Shown piece after piece: positions 63,529 to 64,000 of a stretch of DNA of 64,000 nucleotides. The translations under genes and the position numbers were made by a program. The notes beneath the pieces were generated by a model, which saw nothing but the letters and a program-made list of their open reading frames with translations, was not told where the DNA came from and searched no databases. This stretch comes from Micavibrio sp. UBA1850 (GTDB lineage Bacteria > Pseudomonadota > Alphaproteobacteria > Micavibrionales > Micavibrionaceae). Positions within the stretch are counted from its first letter, which is position 1, and the number at the start of each line of letters is the position of its first letter. The DNA lies in assembly GCA_002338525.1 (NCBI GenBank), contig DDIM01000007.1:375-64374 (forward strand), in the 5' to 3' direction.

Positions 63529-63857
63529 CGCTTTGAATGTCTTTGAACGTTTCCCCCTCTCTTAAATGTGATTAAAGGATTAATCCTTGCCTTTTCAGAA
63601 CAGGGAAGCTCTCTCCAGTTTTCTCTTAAATTGTTTAGTTTTTCAGGTAGAAACTGATCAACAACTCCCACAGTCATTGGCTCATCTGTGATTTTAAGCG
63701 TTATATTTTTTAAACCCACACCTTCACCAAACAGCTCTTCAAAGCGATTGGCAATAGTGTACAATCCCTTACGCCCATAACATTCCTCTTGAGGCTCTTC
63801 AGCCCGTGAACATATTTCCTTGTCATAGACAAGTTCAACACTTTTGGGGTCGTTCAT
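63522..63857 (-). CDS. Unknown 111-residue protein
   Basis: Not recognised. No signal peptide or membrane helix. The protein has two Cys near the start (KEICSRAEEPQEECYGRKG) and one later (RELPCSEKARINP), a GLYTIANRFEELFGEGVGLK helix and a basic tail (RGGNVQRHSKRY). Its end overlaps the efflux lipoprotein gene by 7 bases on the opposite strand. It starts 18 bases after the gene at the right edge, so the two may form an operon. No strong ribosome binding site. Confidence 0.55.
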   Translation of the reverse strand: MNDPKSVELVYDKEICSRAEEPQEECYGRKGLYTIANRFEELFGEGVGLKNITLKITDEPMTVGVVDQFLPEKLNNLRENWRELPCSEKARINPLITFKRGGNVQRHSKRY

Positions 63858-63875
63858 ATCTTTGAATGTTACAAG

Positions 63876-64000
63876 TCAAATATCTCGCTCTGTTCCAATA
63901 TAGTATCCTGAATCAAATAGTGCTGCTTCTCCCATTTGATATCTACCTATAAAACCTGCTGAATTTTCTATTTGATAATTGTTACTAGATTCTCTCTCAC
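63876..64000 (-). CDS. 3' end of a gene that runs off the right edge
   Basis: The minus strand is open from base 63998 to the TGA at 63876-63878. The peptide includes IENSAGFIGRYQMGEAALFD and DSGYYIGTERDI. NSAGxIGRYQxGEAAL resembles the substrate groove of lysozyme/transglycosylase-like or phage-tail-associated peptidoglycan domains (where SGAxGKYQ-type motifs occur), but the piece is too short for a firm call. The 5' part is outside the window. Confidence 0.55.
   Translation of the reverse strand, partial: ERESSNNYQIENSAGFIGRYQMGEAALFDSGYYIGTERDI

Overview
The window is chromosomal DNA of an alphaproteobacterium of moderate to low GC (judged by eye). The left edge is the 5' end of a 16S rRNA gene on the minus strand with an alphaproteobacterial-type start. 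The rsmB/rpe/heparinase neighbourhood, a DUF1674 protein, EcfG-like promoter motifs (GGAAC-N16/17-CGTT) and alphaproteobacterial Zur-like boxes (TGTTATATTGTAACA) agree with this. A Micavibrio-like or related marine lineage is only a guess. No CRISPR array, prophage, insertion sequence or tRNA gene was seen.

Layout. 1-0.4 kb: 16S 5' end, leader and rrn promoter. 0.6-3.1 kb: an SLBB polysaccharide-export-type gene cut from its signal peptide by an in-frame TAA. 3.2-15.5 kb (minus): a LapEBC-like type I secretion operon (TolC, ABC, HlyD) followed by five tandem, tightly coupled genes for related secreted proteins of unknown function. 15.8-20.1 kb: housekeeping genes (heparinase-like, rpe, rsmB, chorismate mutase, DUF1674). 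20.1-24.6 kb: an unknown protein, a CheY-like regulator, and a hybrid kinase coupled to a periplasmic sugar-binding-type protein (LuxPQ/TorTS-like layout). 24.7-40.6 kb: stress, repair and envelope genes (YflT-like, DinB, MscS, radical SAM/DUF4130 pair, AsmA-like, RND/MMPL, L,D-transpeptidase, TerB-like, PNPOx-like, PfpI, DUF421, CNNM).

40.6-50.6 kb is the most unusual part: a Zur-type regulator and three Zur-like palindromes frame a His-rich membrane protein, a CooC-like ATPase, a divergent methyltransferase-like enzyme, and an operon of a PLP decarboxylase-like enzyme, a cysteine-synthase-like enzyme fused to rhodanese, a LolD-like ATPase, an FtsX-like permease with a long His-rich loop, and a DUF3299-like protein. 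The ABC/DUF3299 half resembles Zur-controlled zinc loci elsewhere. Adding small-molecule enzymes suggests (inference) a zinc-starvation system that makes and handles a metal-binding amino acid derivative.

50.7-57 kb: a pilin-like anchored protein, an inverse autotransporter with beta-helix and LamG-like passenger, an entericidin-type lipoprotein, a Na+/H+ antiporter and a host-attachment-family protein. 57-63.5 kb: an AcrR-AcrAB-OprM-type efflux locus with a perfect operator palindrome. The right edge holds an unknown small gene and the 3' end of another gene.

Eight EcfG-like promoter matches precede stress-type genes, so much of 26-38 kb and 54-57 kb probably belongs to the general stress regulon.
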